A stretch of 25,027 nucleotides of DNA from NCBI GenBank assembly GCA_041625325.1, contig JBFJTN010000028.1, positions 1 to 25,027 on the forward strand, in the 5' to 3' direction. Positions within the stretch are counted from its first letter, which is position 1; every line of letters starts with the position of its first letter. Below the pieces are notes generated by a model. That model had not been told where the DNA came from. It saw only the letters and a program-made list of their open reading frames with translations, and did not search any database. The DNA is from Oceanococcus sp041625325 (GTDB lineage Bacteria > Pseudomonadota > Gammaproteobacteria > Nevskiales > Oceanococcaceae). Below, piece after piece: positions 1 through 7,796 of this stretch. The position numbers and the translations under genes are program-made.

Positions 1-149
1 ACGTGAACCTTGGCTTCGATCCGGAGACTCTGAAAGCGATGCTGACTGACGCCGGTCTGAACACGCTGCAATGCGACATCAGTCTGCGAGAAGCCCAAGC
101 CCCCTACTTCGGCGTGATCACCGCCGTGGCCGAACGTCCGGAGGCCTGA
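1..149 (+). CDS. C-terminal end of a probable SAM-dependent methyltransferase (partial)
   Basis: The window opens inside a gene read in the frame that ends at the TGA at 147-149. The visible last 48 residues include FDPETLKAMLTDAGL and end in PYFGVITAVAERPEA. This pattern, an acidic helix, then AGL and a beta-hairpin ending in PYF-V--A-A, is typical of the C-terminus of class I methyltransferases, including those fused to an ArsR-type regulator. No catalytic motif is inside the window, so the family assignment is inference. The next gene starts three bases after the stop, so the two are probably co-transcribed. Confidence 0.5.
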   Translation, partial: VNLGFDPETLKAMLTDAGLNTLQCDISLREAQAPYFGVITAVAERPEA

Positions 150-151
150 GC

Positions 152-574
152 GTGCCCGGCCCCGGTCTCTGGCACCGCGTGTTCAGCCTGATGGACGGGC
201 TCAGCGGCGCCAGCCTGGGCTTTCTGTTCTATGGCGGCTGGGGCGTGTTCGCCAACTGGCCGCACGGGCAATGGGTGGCCCTGCGCTCCGGTCTGGCCCA
301 GGGCGCCATGAGTTTTGTCGTCACCCTCAGCGGCGTGCTGCTGATGCGCGCCCTGTTCCGCGTGCCCGGCCCCCTGTGGCTGCGCACCGCCAGCGCGGCG
401 CTGGGCGCCCTGGCCCTGATTTATGCCGGCATCATCGGCGTGCACTGGCAGCTGGGCACGCCGGAAATCCTGCTGACCCTGCTGCCGGGGCTGCCGATCA
501 CCATCGGTTTCTGCCTGGTCTTCAGCATCAGCCTCGCCCGCTTCGAACCCGCCGCCCAGCCGGCCTCATCCTGA
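152..574 (+). CDS. Small integral membrane protein of unknown function
   Basis: About 140 aa, predicted from the sequence to have four hydrophobic segments: around GASLGFLFYGGWGVF, SFVVTLSGVLLMRALF, ALGALALIYAGIIGV and ITIGFCLVFSISLA. A GTG at 152, just after the upstream TGA, is the preferred start. The ATG at 191 (MDGLSG) is an alternative. An open frame further upstream overlaps the methyltransferase tail and is not needed. I recognise no family. Its place between the methyltransferase tail and a DinB-like gene suggests a co-transcribed set but gives no function. Confidence 0.65.
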   Translation: MPGPGLWHRVFSLMDGLSGASLGFLFYGGWGVFANWPHGQWVALRSGLAQGAMSFVVTLSGVLLMRALFRVPGPLWLRTASAALGALALIYAGIIGVHWQLGTPEILLTLLPGLPITIGFCLVFSISLARFEPAAQPASS

Positions 575-590
575 ACCCAGAGTAGCCAAC

Positions 591-1085
591 GTGCCCGAAC
601 AGTTGATCAAGGACAACATCGCAACCTTGCGGCAGGCCGAGGAGCTGCTGCTGTGCGTGGCCCGCCACAATCTGGAACTGGCGGATCAGCTCGGCCCGCA
701 CCTGCGCCATGTGCTCGATCATTACGACTGCTTTCTGGATGGCCTGCCCGGCGCCGCGGTGAACTACGACGCCCGCGACCGCGACGCTGCGACGGAATGC
801 CAGATCACTGCCGCCCAGCAGCGCATTGCCCGGATCAACGCGCGCCTGGCGGAGCTGTCCCATGCGCAGTGGCCCACCCGGCTGCAGGTGCAACTGGCCA
901 CCCGCGCGGAGGGCGGCTCGCTGAGCAGCTGGTCCACCCCCGAACGTGAGCTGCAGTTCCTGCAGAGCCACGCGGTGCATCATTACGCCCTGCTCCGCCT
1001 GCTGCTGCAGGCGCGCGGCGTCGACATCGGGCCGGATTTCGGCAAGGCGCCCTCCACCCTGCAGTTCGAACGCGCCAGCGCCTGA
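591..1085 (+). CDS. DinB-like four-helix-bundle protein
   Basis: 164 aa, GTG start 16 bases after the previous stop. The protein is all-helical. It has a His near residue 44 (VLDHYDCF) and a second cluster SHAVHHY (His127, His130, His131), the spacing expected for the His triad that binds a divalent metal in DinB/YfiT-like proteins. Members of this superfamily include metal-dependent thiol transferases and many uncharacterised damage-induced proteins. The family call rests on the His pattern and length; the substrate cannot be told. The following gene starts seven bases after its stop. Confidence 0.6.
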   Translation: MPEQLIKDNIATLRQAEELLLCVARHNLELADQLGPHLRHVLDHYDCFLDGLPGAAVNYDARDRDAATECQITAAQQRIARINARLAELSHAQWPTRLQVQLATRAEGGSLSSWSTPERELQFLQSHAVHHYALLRLLLQARGVDIGPDFGKAPSTLQFERASA

Positions 1086-1092
1086 GCCGCCG

Positions 1093-2181
1093 ATGCAACT
1101 GAGCCTGTGGCAACGCGGCCGCATCCGGCTGGCGCGCGCCCGCCGCTGGGAGTTCTGGCCGGCCTGGCTGTTCTATATCCCCGTCGTGCTGTGGATCGTC
1201 CTGCTGGGGCTGCGCCACCGCCATTTCACCCTGTTCACCGCGGCCAATCCGGGCATGGATGACGGCGGCGTGGTCGGCGAGCGCAAGAGTCCGCTGCTGC
1301 TGGCGCTGCGTGACGCGCTGCCCGAGGCGACGCCCCGCTTGCAAAGACTGCCGGCCAGCCTGGGCGCTGCCGAGCGCCTGGAGCAGGCCCGCGACTTCAT
1401 CAACGGGCAATTTCCGGTGGTGCTCAAGCCCGAGATCGGCCAGCGCGGACGCGGCGTGCTGATCGCGCGTGACGCCGCGCAGGTCGAACGCTATCTCGCC
1501 GCCAGTCACGAGGACCTGATCCTGCAGGACTTCGTGCCGGGCAAGGAGTTCGGCATCTTTGTCTACCGCGACCCGGACGCCGGTGACATCCGGATCTACT
1601 CGGTCACGGCCAAGGAACTGATGCATGTGCACGGCGACGGAGAGCGCCCGTTGCACCGGCTGATTATGGAGCACCCGCGCGCCTGGCTGACCGCCCCGAT
1701 GCTGTTCGAGCGCCACCGCTCGCAGCTCGCCCAGGTGGTCCCGGCCGGCGAGGACTTCCATCTGGTCGATGTGGGCAGCCATTGCCGGGGCGCCGTGTTC
1801 CTGGACGGCCACAGGCTGATCACCCAGGCGCTGGGCCAACGCATGGCCGCCATCGTCGAGTCCCTGCCCGGCTTCCATTTCGGCCGGCTGGATGTGATCG
1901 CCCCGGACCGCAAGGCCCTGCGCGAGGCCCGCGACATCCAGGTGCTGGAAATCAACGGCGTGACCTCCGAGGCCGCCCATGTCTACCACCCGGGCACCCC
2001 GCTGCTGAATGGCTATCGCAGCTTCTTCCGCCAGTGGCAGCTGGCCTTCGCCATCGGCCACCGCAACCGCCAGGCCGGCGCGGCCACGGTGTCGCCCTGG
2101 CGCCTGCTGCGTCTGTTCCTGAGCGATCTGAAGCGCTACGAGGCGGCCGAGTCCGCCAGTGCAGGCGCCCGCCAGGCCTGA
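1093..2181 (+). CDS. Membrane-anchored ATP-grasp domain protein
   Basis: 362 aa from the ATG at 1093, chosen because it follows the previous stop closely; a longer open frame to 946 only overlaps the DinB-like gene. An N-terminal hydrophobic segment (about residues 19-36, FWPAWLFYIPVVLWIVLLGL) probably anchors it in the inner membrane. The rest resembles ATP-grasp ligases: a nucleotide-binding strand FPVVLKPEIGQRGRGV, the linker QDFVPGKEFGIFVY, then GRLDVI and LEINGV near the C-terminus, where acidic and Asn residues bind Mg-ATP. ATP-grasp enzymes join a carboxylate to an amine or thiol through an acyl phosphate. The substrate is unknown; a role in modifying an envelope component is inference from the anchor. 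Confidence 0.75.
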   Translation: MQLSLWQRGRIRLARARRWEFWPAWLFYIPVVLWIVLLGLRHRHFTLFTAANPGMDDGGVVGERKSPLLLALRDALPEATPRLQRLPASLGAAERLEQARDFINGQFPVVLKPEIGQRGRGVLIARDAAQVERYLAASHEDLILQDFVPGKEFGIFVYRDPDAGDIRIYSVTAKELMHVHGDGERPLHRLIMEHPRAWLTAPMLFERHRSQLAQVVPAGEDFHLVDVGSHCRGAVFLDGHRLITQALGQRMAAIVESLPGFHFGRLDVIAPDRKALREARDIQVLEINGVTSEAAHVYHPGTPLLNGYRSFFRQWQLAFAIGHRNRQAGAATVSPWRLLRLFLSDLKRYEAAESASAGARQA

Positions 2182-2263
2182 GCACGGGGCCACACGACGC
2201 TCGCCGCGCCTGAGCGCATGCGACAATGCGCGCCCCTGACCACAAGCGGCACGAGGACCATCC

Positions 2264-3001
2264 ATGCTCAGCCTGATCGCGCTGGCCGCCATCATCCTGC
2301 TGTCCTACGGCACCCAGGCGCTGATCGGCTTCGGCGCCAACATCATCGCGCTGACCCTGGGCGCCCACGTGATGCCGCTGGAACAGCTGCTGCCGGTCGT
2401 GGTGGTGCTGAACCTGCCCCACTCCATCTACCTGCTGGCCCGCGAGCACCGTCACATCGACTGGGGCCTGCTGCTGCGCCGCATCCTGCCCTTCGCCGGG
2501 GCCGGATTCGCCGTCGGGGTGCTGTTCGGGCGCCAGGTGCAGGGCCCGGAGCTGGCCCTGGGCTTCGGCATCATGGTGGTGGCGCTGGCCCTGTGGGAAC
2601 TGCTGCGCATGCGCAATCCGGCACCGCCGAGCCGGATCGGGCTGCCGCGGGCCATCGGCTTCATCGGTCTGGCCGGCTTTGCCCAGGGCCTGTATGCCTC
2701 GGGCGGCCCGTTTCTGGCTTATGCCGCGGCCCGCAGCGGGCTCTCCCGCAGCAGCTTCCGGATCACCCTGATCGTGGTCTGGTTCGTCACCAACGGACTG
2801 CTGACCCTGAATTTCCTGGACCTGGGACGTTATGACGGGCAGACCCTGCGCCTGACCCTGTGGATGCTGCCGATGGTCCTGGCCGGGCTGCTGCTGGGCG
2901 ACTACGGCCACCACCGGGTGCGCGAGTCCACCTTCCGCGCCGGCATCTACCTGACTCTGGTGGTCTCCGGCGGCGCGCTGATCCTGGCCAATCTGAGCTG
3001 A
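2264..3001 (+). CDS. TauE/SafE family inner-membrane transporter
   Basis: 245 aa with about eight hydrophobic segments. The N-terminal GTQALIGFGANIIAL and the second-half LAGFAQGLYASGGPFLAY are the paired repeats typical of TauE/SafE (COG0730) permeases, which export small organic or sulfur anions such as sulfite or sulfoacetate. Length and topology fit the family. The ATG at 2264 is preceded by GAGGA. The gene is separated by 82 bases from the ATP-grasp gene, so it may have its own promoter. The substrate cannot be inferred from context. Confidence 0.85.
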   Translation: MLSLIALAAIILLSYGTQALIGFGANIIALTLGAHVMPLEQLLPVVVVLNLPHSIYLLAREHRHIDWGLLLRRILPFAGAGFAVGVLFGRQVQGPELALGFGIMVVALALWELLRMRNPAPPSRIGLPRAIGFIGLAGFAQGLYASGGPFLAYAAARSGLSRSSFRITLIVVWFVTNGLLTLNFLDLGRYDGQTLRLTLWMLPMVLAGLLLGDYGHHRVRESTFRAGIYLTLVVSGGALILANLS

Positions 3002-3006
3002 GGCCG

Positions 3007-3462
3007 CTAGGCCGCGCCGGGTTCGCCCCGACCCAGCAGCAGGTCCCGCCGCATCCACAGCAGGGCCGCGGCGGCGATCCAGACCCCACAGGCCATGATG
3101 AAGAGCAGGCCACCGTCGTCGTGCACGACCACGCCCAGTGGCGTGAACAGGTGGAAGAAGATGGCGCCGGAGATGATGCCCAGCGCCATCAGCGCGCCCA
3201 GCGCGTTGAGGATGCGCAGACGAGCGATGAACAGACCGGCCAGCAGCAGCAGGGAGGCCACCAGCTCGGCACTGCCGATCACGTAGGCATTGAACAGGCC
3301 ACCCGGCGCGAACAGGCCGGGGAAGCCCAGGCCGGCCGCCCATTGATCCAGGGTGCCGAAGATGTGCCGTGTCTCCGCCGAATCCGAGAACTTGAAGAAC
3401 AGGGACTGGATGAAAACGAAGGCGATGTAGACGGTGAGAATGCCGGGCAGGAAACGACGCAT
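3007..3462 (-). CDS. DoxX-like membrane protein
   Basis: 151 aa on the minus strand with four hydrophobic segments. The first half (FIQSLFFKFSDS then GSAELVASLLLLAG) follows the DoxX pattern of a K-F/S turn and a later G-AE in the membrane. The start ATG at 3462 is fixed by a GGAGG four bases upstream (3467-3471). A much longer open frame continues beyond it but is antisense to the protease gene. DoxX-like proteins are small inner-membrane proteins, some linked to redox or thiosulfate metabolism; here the function is unknown. It is convergent with the TauE/SafE gene, with only five bases between the stops, and divergent from the protease gene. Confidence 0.7.
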   Translation of the reverse strand: MRRFLPGILTVYIAFVFIQSLFFKFSDSAETRHIFGTLDQWAAGLGFPGLFAPGGLFNAYVIGSAELVASLLLLAGLFIARLRILNALGALMALGIISGAIFFHLFTPLGVVVHDDGGLLFIMACGVWIAAAALLWMRRDLLLGRGEPGAA

Positions 3463-3570
3463 GGTGCCTCCGGGGAAACAATTCGCGGGCCTATCCGTCA
3501 TGATAGTACCGAACTCAGGCGGGCAGGACGGCATCTCCGGGCGCCCGCCGCGACCGATACCAGTACCGAC

Positions 3571-5232
3571 ATGAGCAAGAGCACCCGAACTCCGGCGGCG
3601 CCAAGGCGCCTCATCCTGGCCCTGGGTCTGCTGCTGAGCAGCGGCCTGCAGGCCGCCAGCGGGCCGCTGCTGAGCCAGCAGCAGCTGCGGCAGACCCCGG
3701 AGCATCAGGTCAGCGCCCCGCCGGCCAGCATGGCTCTGGCGCCCTCCACGGCGCTGGAATACGCGCGCGAGGTGGCGGTCGCCCTGCACAGCGACCACGA
3801 TGGCCGCTGGCAGCAGGAAGGCGACCAGGCGGTCTGGCGGCTGATCCTGCGCAGCGAGGACGCGCTCAGCCTGAGCGTCACCCTGGACGCGATGCAGCTG
3901 CCGGCCGGCGCCGCGCTGCGCCTGTATGACGGCGACGGCCTGCTCTGGCATGGCCCCCATGGCGCCATCGAGCTGCAGCGCCATTCCCGCTACTACAGCG
4001 CCGTGGTGCCGGGCGAACGCCTGCTGCTGGAACTGTCCGTGCCCTGGCTGGCCCGCGCCAGCACCGCGCTGGCCATCCGCAGCGTGCAGCACGGCTTTCG
4101 CGACATCCGCCCGGGCTTCAAGTCCGGCTCCTGCAATATCGACACGGCCTGCTCGGCCGCCGACGCCTGGACCGACGCGGTCCGCGCCACCGCGATGATC
4201 ACCATCGCCAACCGGCGCATCTGCAGCGCGGTGCTGCTCAACAACAGCCGGCAGAACGGCGATCCGCTGCTGCTCACCGCCAGGCACTGCGGGGTCGGCC
4301 AGGACGAGTTGCCGGCCAGTTCCGTGCGGGTCTACTGGAATTACGAAAGCAGCCGCTGCGGCGGCTCCCCGGACGGCAGCCTGAGCCAGAATCAGTCCGG
4401 CAGCACCCTGCTCGCCGAGGGCGCCGCGGCCGACTTCAGCCTGCTGCGCCTGGACCAGACCCCGCCCGCCTTCTATCAGGTCTATTACGCCGGCTGGGAC
4501 GCCAGCGGCCTGGCCCCGACCAGCGGGGTCAGCGTGCATCATCCCTCCGGCGACGAGAAGCGCATCAGCTTCTTCGATACCCCCGCCCGCGCCCGTACCG
4601 CCAACGTCGACGGCGAGCCGGTGGAATCCTGGGAGGTCCGCTGGAGCCGGGGCATCACCGAGGCCGGCTCCTCCGGCGGCGGCCTGTGGAATAGCGACCA
4701 CCGGGTCATAGGCCAGCTCTCCGGCGGCAATTCCTCCTGCGAGAATCCCGACGGCACGGATGTCTACGGCCGCCTGGACGTGGCCTGGCAGGAAAGCAGC
4801 CGCCCGGATGGCCAGCTCAAGGCCTGGCTGGACCCGGACAACTCCGGCATCCGCCGCCTGGACGGCCGGGACAGCGCCGGGGGCGGCCTGAACGCGAATG
4901 CGGACAGCTATTCCGGATTGCCTGCCGACAGCCAGGAACTGCGCCTGGACGTGCTCGCCAACGATGGCGGCGCCCTGCCCCTGCAGCTGATCGGCGCAGC
5001 GGCCGACAGCGGCCAGATCCGCATCGAGGAGGGCCGCCTGGTCTATCGCTTCGCCCCGGCAGCGCAACGCGATGTCCTGAGCTACGAGGTCGTGGACCGC
5101 TGGGGCAATGTGCAGTCCGCCACGGTCAGCGTGTCGCGCGCGGACCCCGTCGCGCTGCCCGAGCGTGGCGGCGCGCTCGCCCCCTGGCTGCTGCTGTTGC
5201 TGCTCGGCGCGCGGTGCATCCGCCGCCGCTGA
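3571..5232 (+). CDS. Secreted trypsin-like (S1) serine protease with GlyGly-CTERM tail
   Basis: 553 aa from the ATG at 3571. Residues 1-29 are a Sec signal peptide ending LQAAS. After an N-terminal beta domain comes a chymotrypsin fold with the catalytic triad visible: His239 in TARHCG, Asp288 in AADFSLLRL and Ser368 in GSSGGGL. The Cys-rich sequence resembles lysyl endopeptidase-like S1 proteases. A beta-rich region (about 430-525) follows. The C-terminus LPERGGALAPWLLLLLLGAR plus a basic tail has a Gly533-Gly534, one hydrophobic helix and Arg residues, the layout of the GlyGly-CTERM sorting signal. In known cases that signal is cut by rhombosortase and linked to type II secretion. No rhombosortase is in the window. 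Signal, triad and tail are seen; specificity is inferred. Confidence 0.88.
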   Translation: MSKSTRTPAAPRRLILALGLLLSSGLQAASGPLLSQQQLRQTPEHQVSAPPASMALAPSTALEYAREVAVALHSDHDGRWQQEGDQAVWRLILRSEDALSLSVTLDAMQLPAGAALRLYDGDGLLWHGPHGAIELQRHSRYYSAVVPGERLLLELSVPWLARASTALAIRSVQHGFRDIRPGFKSGSCNIDTACSAADAWTDAVRATAMITIANRRICSAVLLNNSRQNGDPLLLTARHCGVGQDELPASSVRVYWNYESSRCGGSPDGSLSQNQSGSTLLAEGAAADFSLLRLDQTPPAFYQVYYAGWDASGLAPTSGVSVHHPSGDEKRISFFDTPARARTANVDGEPVESWEVRWSRGITEAGSSGGGLWNSDHRVIGQLSGGNSSCENPDGTDVYGRLDVAWQESSRPDGQLKAWLDPDNSGIRRLDGRDSAGGGLNANADSYSGLPADSQELRLDVLANDGGALPLQLIGAAADSGQIRIEEGRLVYRFAPAAQRDVLSYEVVDRWGNVQSATVSVSRADPVALPERGGALAPWLLLLLLGARCIRRR

Positions 5233-5642
5233 AGGTCCGGCCGGTGGACTGGGCCGAGGCCGCCGCGCGCTGCCTGGCCATCCGCCGCCGGGTTTTCATC
5301 GAGGAACAGCAGATTCCCGAAGCCATCGAGATTGACGGCCGGGACCCGGACTGCCTGCATATCCTGGCCAGCCTGAACGAAGTCGATGTTGGCACCGCGC
5401 GCCTGCTGCCGGACGCCCACGTCGGCCGGGTGGCGGTGCTGCCGCCTTATCGCGGCCAGGGCATCGGCGCGGCGATCATGACTGCCGTTGCCGAGGCGGC
5501 GCGGGTCCGCGGCGACCGCGCCCTGCATCTGGCCTCCCAGGCCAGCGCCGTGCCCTTCTACCTCGCTCTGGGCTACGCCCCCATCGGGCCGCGCTTCATG
5601 GAAGCCGGCATCCCCCACCAGAACATGAGCCTGCCCCTCTGA
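5214..5642 (+). CDS. GNAT family N-acetyltransferase
   Basis: 142 aa, GTG start at 5214, overlapping the end of the protease gene by 19 bases. The core acetyl-CoA-binding motif is clear: VAVLPPYRGQGIG (the R/Q-x-x-G-x-G/A loop), followed by FYLALGYAPIGPRFMEAGI near the C-terminus. The N-terminal VFIEEQQIPEAIEIDGRD resembles ElaA-like acetyltransferases. The reaction is transfer of acetyl from acetyl-CoA to an amine; the substrate is unknown. The overlap suggests translational coupling with the protease, though a shared function is not implied. Confidence 0.85.
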   Translation: MHPPPLKVRPVDWAEAAARCLAIRRRVFIEEQQIPEAIEIDGRDPDCLHILASLNEVDVGTARLLPDAHVGRVAVLPPYRGQGIGAAIMTAVAEAARVRGDRALHLASQASAVPFYLALGYAPIGPRFMEAGIPHQNMSLPL

Positions 5643-5649
5643 TCCCATC

Positions 5650-6084
5650 ATGGCCGTCCTGATCCAGCCCGCGCCCCCCGGCCGGCGTCTCGCCGCCGCG
5701 CTCTACGACTTCCTCCTGCTGCTGGCCCTGTGGGTCGGCGCCGCCTTCATCGCCGTGCTGCTGCGCGCCGGGCAACCGGCCGCCACCGGCGACGCCCTGT
5801 TCCAGGGCGCCCTGCTGGGCATCGCCCTGCTGTTCAACGCCTGGTTCTGGACCCATGGCGGGCAGACCCTGGGCATGCGTGCCTGGCGCCTGCAACTGCG
5901 GCGGGAAGGCGGCGGCACGGTGAGCTGGGGACGCGCCGCACTGCGCTTTCTCATCGCAGTACCGTCCTGGCTGTGCGGTCTGGGCGTGCTGTGGAGCCTG
6001 TTTCACCCCGAGCGCAAGACCTGGCAGGACCTGCTCAGCGGCACCGAAATGGTGCTGTTGCCAGCACCGGAGGCGCCGCAATAG
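5650..6084 (+). CDS. RDD family membrane protein
   Basis: 144 aa starting seven bases after the GNAT stop. The first hydrophobic segment begins with RRLAAALYDFLLLLALW, carrying the Arg and Asp that define RDD proteins. A second segment and the motif THGGQTLGMRAW follow, then a final WQDLLSGTEMVLL. These are hallmarks of the family, whose members are small integral membrane proteins of mostly unknown function; some are linked to ion or pH homeostasis. It is convergent with the endonuclease gene, with 19 bases between the stops and no evident terminator. Confidence 0.85.
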   Translation: MAVLIQPAPPGRRLAAALYDFLLLLALWVGAAFIAVLLRAGQPAATGDALFQGALLGIALLFNAWFWTHGGQTLGMRAWRLQLRREGGGTVSWGRAALRFLIAVPSWLCGLGVLWSLFHPERKTWQDLLSGTEMVLLPAPEAPQ

Positions 6085-6103
6085 GCGCAATTGCCGTGCG
6101 GCT

Positions 6104-6955
6104 TCAGTACCTCGGAGCCCGCCGGGCGTACCGCTCGAAGTGCCAGTCTCCCGGCGCCAGGGCCGCCTCCAGCGCCGATTCCGCGTCGTCCGGCAGCTGG
6201 TGGAAGAAATCCAGGCCGCTGGCCGCCTCCACTGCATCGACGGTGACCAGGTAGCGGTCCAGCGGCTCGTAACCGGTTACCCGCATGGGCACCAGGAAGG
6301 ACAGAGCCTCCGGTTGGCCATCCCGGCCTTCGCGCAGCCAGATGCGGAAGAAGGCCTGCGGAACCGCCACGCCGCTGGCCAGGCGCTGCGGAGACGCGCC
6401 GAAGACCGGTCCCGTCACGACCCACAGCGGGCCGGGCTGCGCGGCATAGACATCGGTTTCGATTTCCTCCAGCCGCTGCCACAGCTTCTGATTCAGGGCA
6501 CTGCGCTGGGGCACGATATTGCTCATGCGGAAGCTGGCCAGCTGGGCGTCGCGGCCCACGAAGCGGGCCATCGCGTAATTGGGCGCGAGGTGGCCCCGGT
6601 TGTAGCCGCTGCCGCTGTAATCCGTATGCGCCACCCGGGCCAGGGTCCGGCGGTCCACCTGGAAATGATCCGGCCGCGCGCCCCAGGCCCCGTCCCGCCG
6701 TTCATCCAGCCGATAGGCCACCCACAGGGGATTGCGCCAGCGCTCGGAGTAGCCCAGCACGAAGCCGGGCGGATCGATCACGTGAAACCAGTGGGCCGCC
6801 CAGGGCCAGGGACGCAGGGCGCTGGCCCGCGGCAGACCGGCGTAGCTCTCCGGGTGGCCGCGCAGCCCCTGATAGACCTGCAGCAGGGCCAGCAGCAGGG
6901 GCAGGGCCAGCAGCAGTAGCAGGCCCAGACGCAGCGGCAGGCGAGGCAGCCGCAT
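6104..6955 (-). CDS. Membrane-anchored DNA/RNA non-specific endonuclease (NUC1 family)
   Basis: 283 aa from the ATG at 6955. An upstream TTG at 6979 lies inside a terminator and is rejected. Residues about 8-27 form one very hydrophobic segment (LGLLLLLALPLLLALLQVY), either a membrane anchor or an uncleaved signal. The nuclease core has YNRGHLAPNYAM, equivalent to the (D)RGH motif of Serratia-type beta-beta-alpha-metal nucleases with the catalytic His, and FRMSNIVPQ...LNQKLWQRLE, which carries the metal-binding Asn and the helix that follows. The Asp before RGH is Asn here. Length fits the family (PF01223). The active site is probably periplasmic. Substrate and role (nucleotide scavenging or DNA degradation) are inferred. 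Confidence 0.88.
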   Translation of the reverse strand: MRLPRLPLRLGLLLLLALPLLLALLQVYQGLRGHPESYAGLPRASALRPWPWAAHWFHVIDPPGFVLGYSERWRNPLWVAYRLDERRDGAWGARPDHFQVDRRTLARVAHTDYSGSGYNRGHLAPNYAMARFVGRDAQLASFRMSNIVPQRSALNQKLWQRLEEIETDVYAAQPGPLWVVTGPVFGASPQRLASGVAVPQAFFRIWLREGRDGQPEALSFLVPMRVTGYEPLDRYLVTVDAVEAASGLDFFHQLPDDAESALEAALAPGDWHFERYARRAPRY

Positions 6956-6977
6956 CAGCCCGCAGGGCCCCGGCCAC

Positions 6978-7003
6978 AAAAAAGCGGCCTGCCGGCCGCT
7001 TTT
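6978..7003 (-). terminator. Rho-independent terminator downstream of the outer-membrane protein gene
   Basis: Perfect 6-bp stem GCGGCC/GGCCGC with loop TGCC, flanked by six A's on the left and TTTT on the right. Read on the minus strand it ends in a T6 tract, so it stops transcription of the gene at 7023-7646 before the endonuclease start at 6955. Confidence 0.8.
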
Positions 7004-7022
7004 CGCTTACCGCACATTGCGG

Positions 7023-7646
7023 TCAGAAGTCGTAGGAGAACCGCAGGCCGGCGTTGTAGCCGCGCACGCTGACGTTGTCCGAACTGTTGTAGACCATGAA
7101 GCCCAGGCCCAGACCCAGACCGGCCACGATGGAATCCGGGTCGCTGAGCATCTCACCCAGACGGACGTCGAACTGGAAACCGTAGGCGATGCCGTCATTC
7201 TCGGCGCTGACCCGCTGGAACTGTCCTTCCGGCTGGCCTTCCGGATCGGCGACGCTGGCCTCGATCGAGGTGATGCCCACCGGGAAGGTCATGTCCAGCC
7301 ACTCGAAGGGCTGGGCCCGCGCGCTGATGAACAGGCCGAAGTAGCTGTCGATCTCCGCGTTTTCCGGCTCATCCAGGCCATCACTGCTGACGCTGGTCTG
7401 CAGCTCGACGGAGAAATCCTCATTCAGCCACAGGCCACCGCGCAGCCGGATGCTGCTGCCATCGCCGTCCACCCGGCGGGTCGAACCCAGTGCGCCAGGC
7501 ACATTGGGCGCGGCGACCGGGACGGTGATCGACACTTCGTGCGCCAGGTAATCGACTCCGCCGAAGACGGTCCAGCCGTCTCCCTGGGCCTGGGCCGCAC
7601 TGCTCAGGATGGTGGCCAGCGCGAACGCGGCATATTGTTTATTCAT
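7023..7646 (-). CDS. Probable outer-membrane beta-barrel protein
   Basis: 207 aa from the ATG at 7646, which has GGGGAG just upstream. A Sec signal peptide (MNKQYAAFALATILSSAAQA) is followed by alternating polar and hydrophobic strands such as FGGVDYLAHEVSITV, IRLRGGLWL, FSVELQTSV and GLRFSYDF. The last residue is Phe, the signature that outer-membrane proteins use for BAM recognition. The length fits an eight-stranded barrel of the OmpA/OmpW-like size class. No specific family is recognised. The gene stands alone between its terminator and a divergent Nudix gene. Confidence 0.75.
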   Translation of the reverse strand: MNKQYAAFALATILSSAAQAQGDGWTVFGGVDYLAHEVSITVPVAAPNVPGALGSTRRVDGDGSSIRLRGGLWLNEDFSVELQTSVSSDGLDEPENAEIDSYFGLFISARAQPFEWLDMTFPVGITSIEASVADPEGQPEGQFQRVSAENDGIAYGFQFDVRLGEMLSDPDSIVAGLGLGLGFMVYNSSDNVSVRGYNAGLRFSYDF

Positions 7647-7669
7647 GGGCTCCCCTTGGTGTATTCGCC

Positions 7670-7700
7670 TTGCGAGTTTTCCATCGACGGCTGCTAAACT
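7670..7700 (+). promoter_or_regulatory. Candidate promoter for the Nudix gene
   Basis: TTGCGA at 7670-7675 lies 19 bases before TAAACT at 7695-7700, preceded by TGC (an extended -10 pattern). It sits in the 150-bp divergent region, about 95 bases before the Nudix ATG. The spacer is long, so the -35 match is weak. Inferred by eye. Confidence 0.3.
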
Positions 7701-7796
7701 GCCAGCCGGACGACGGCCCGCATGTGCGGATACGTGAATCATTACTGAAAATTCCGCCGCTTGCCACCCCCCTGCCCTCCCTGACCGGCCTCACCC

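Noticed and set aside
835..2295. A 486-aa open frame on the minus strand
   Set aside because: It covers the ATP-grasp gene in antisense and shows no domain.
3007..5067. A 686-aa open frame on the minus strand
   Set aside because: Only its last 151 residues are a gene (the DoxX-like protein with its own ribosome site). The rest is antisense to the protease, whose triad, signal peptide and C-terminal signal are clear.
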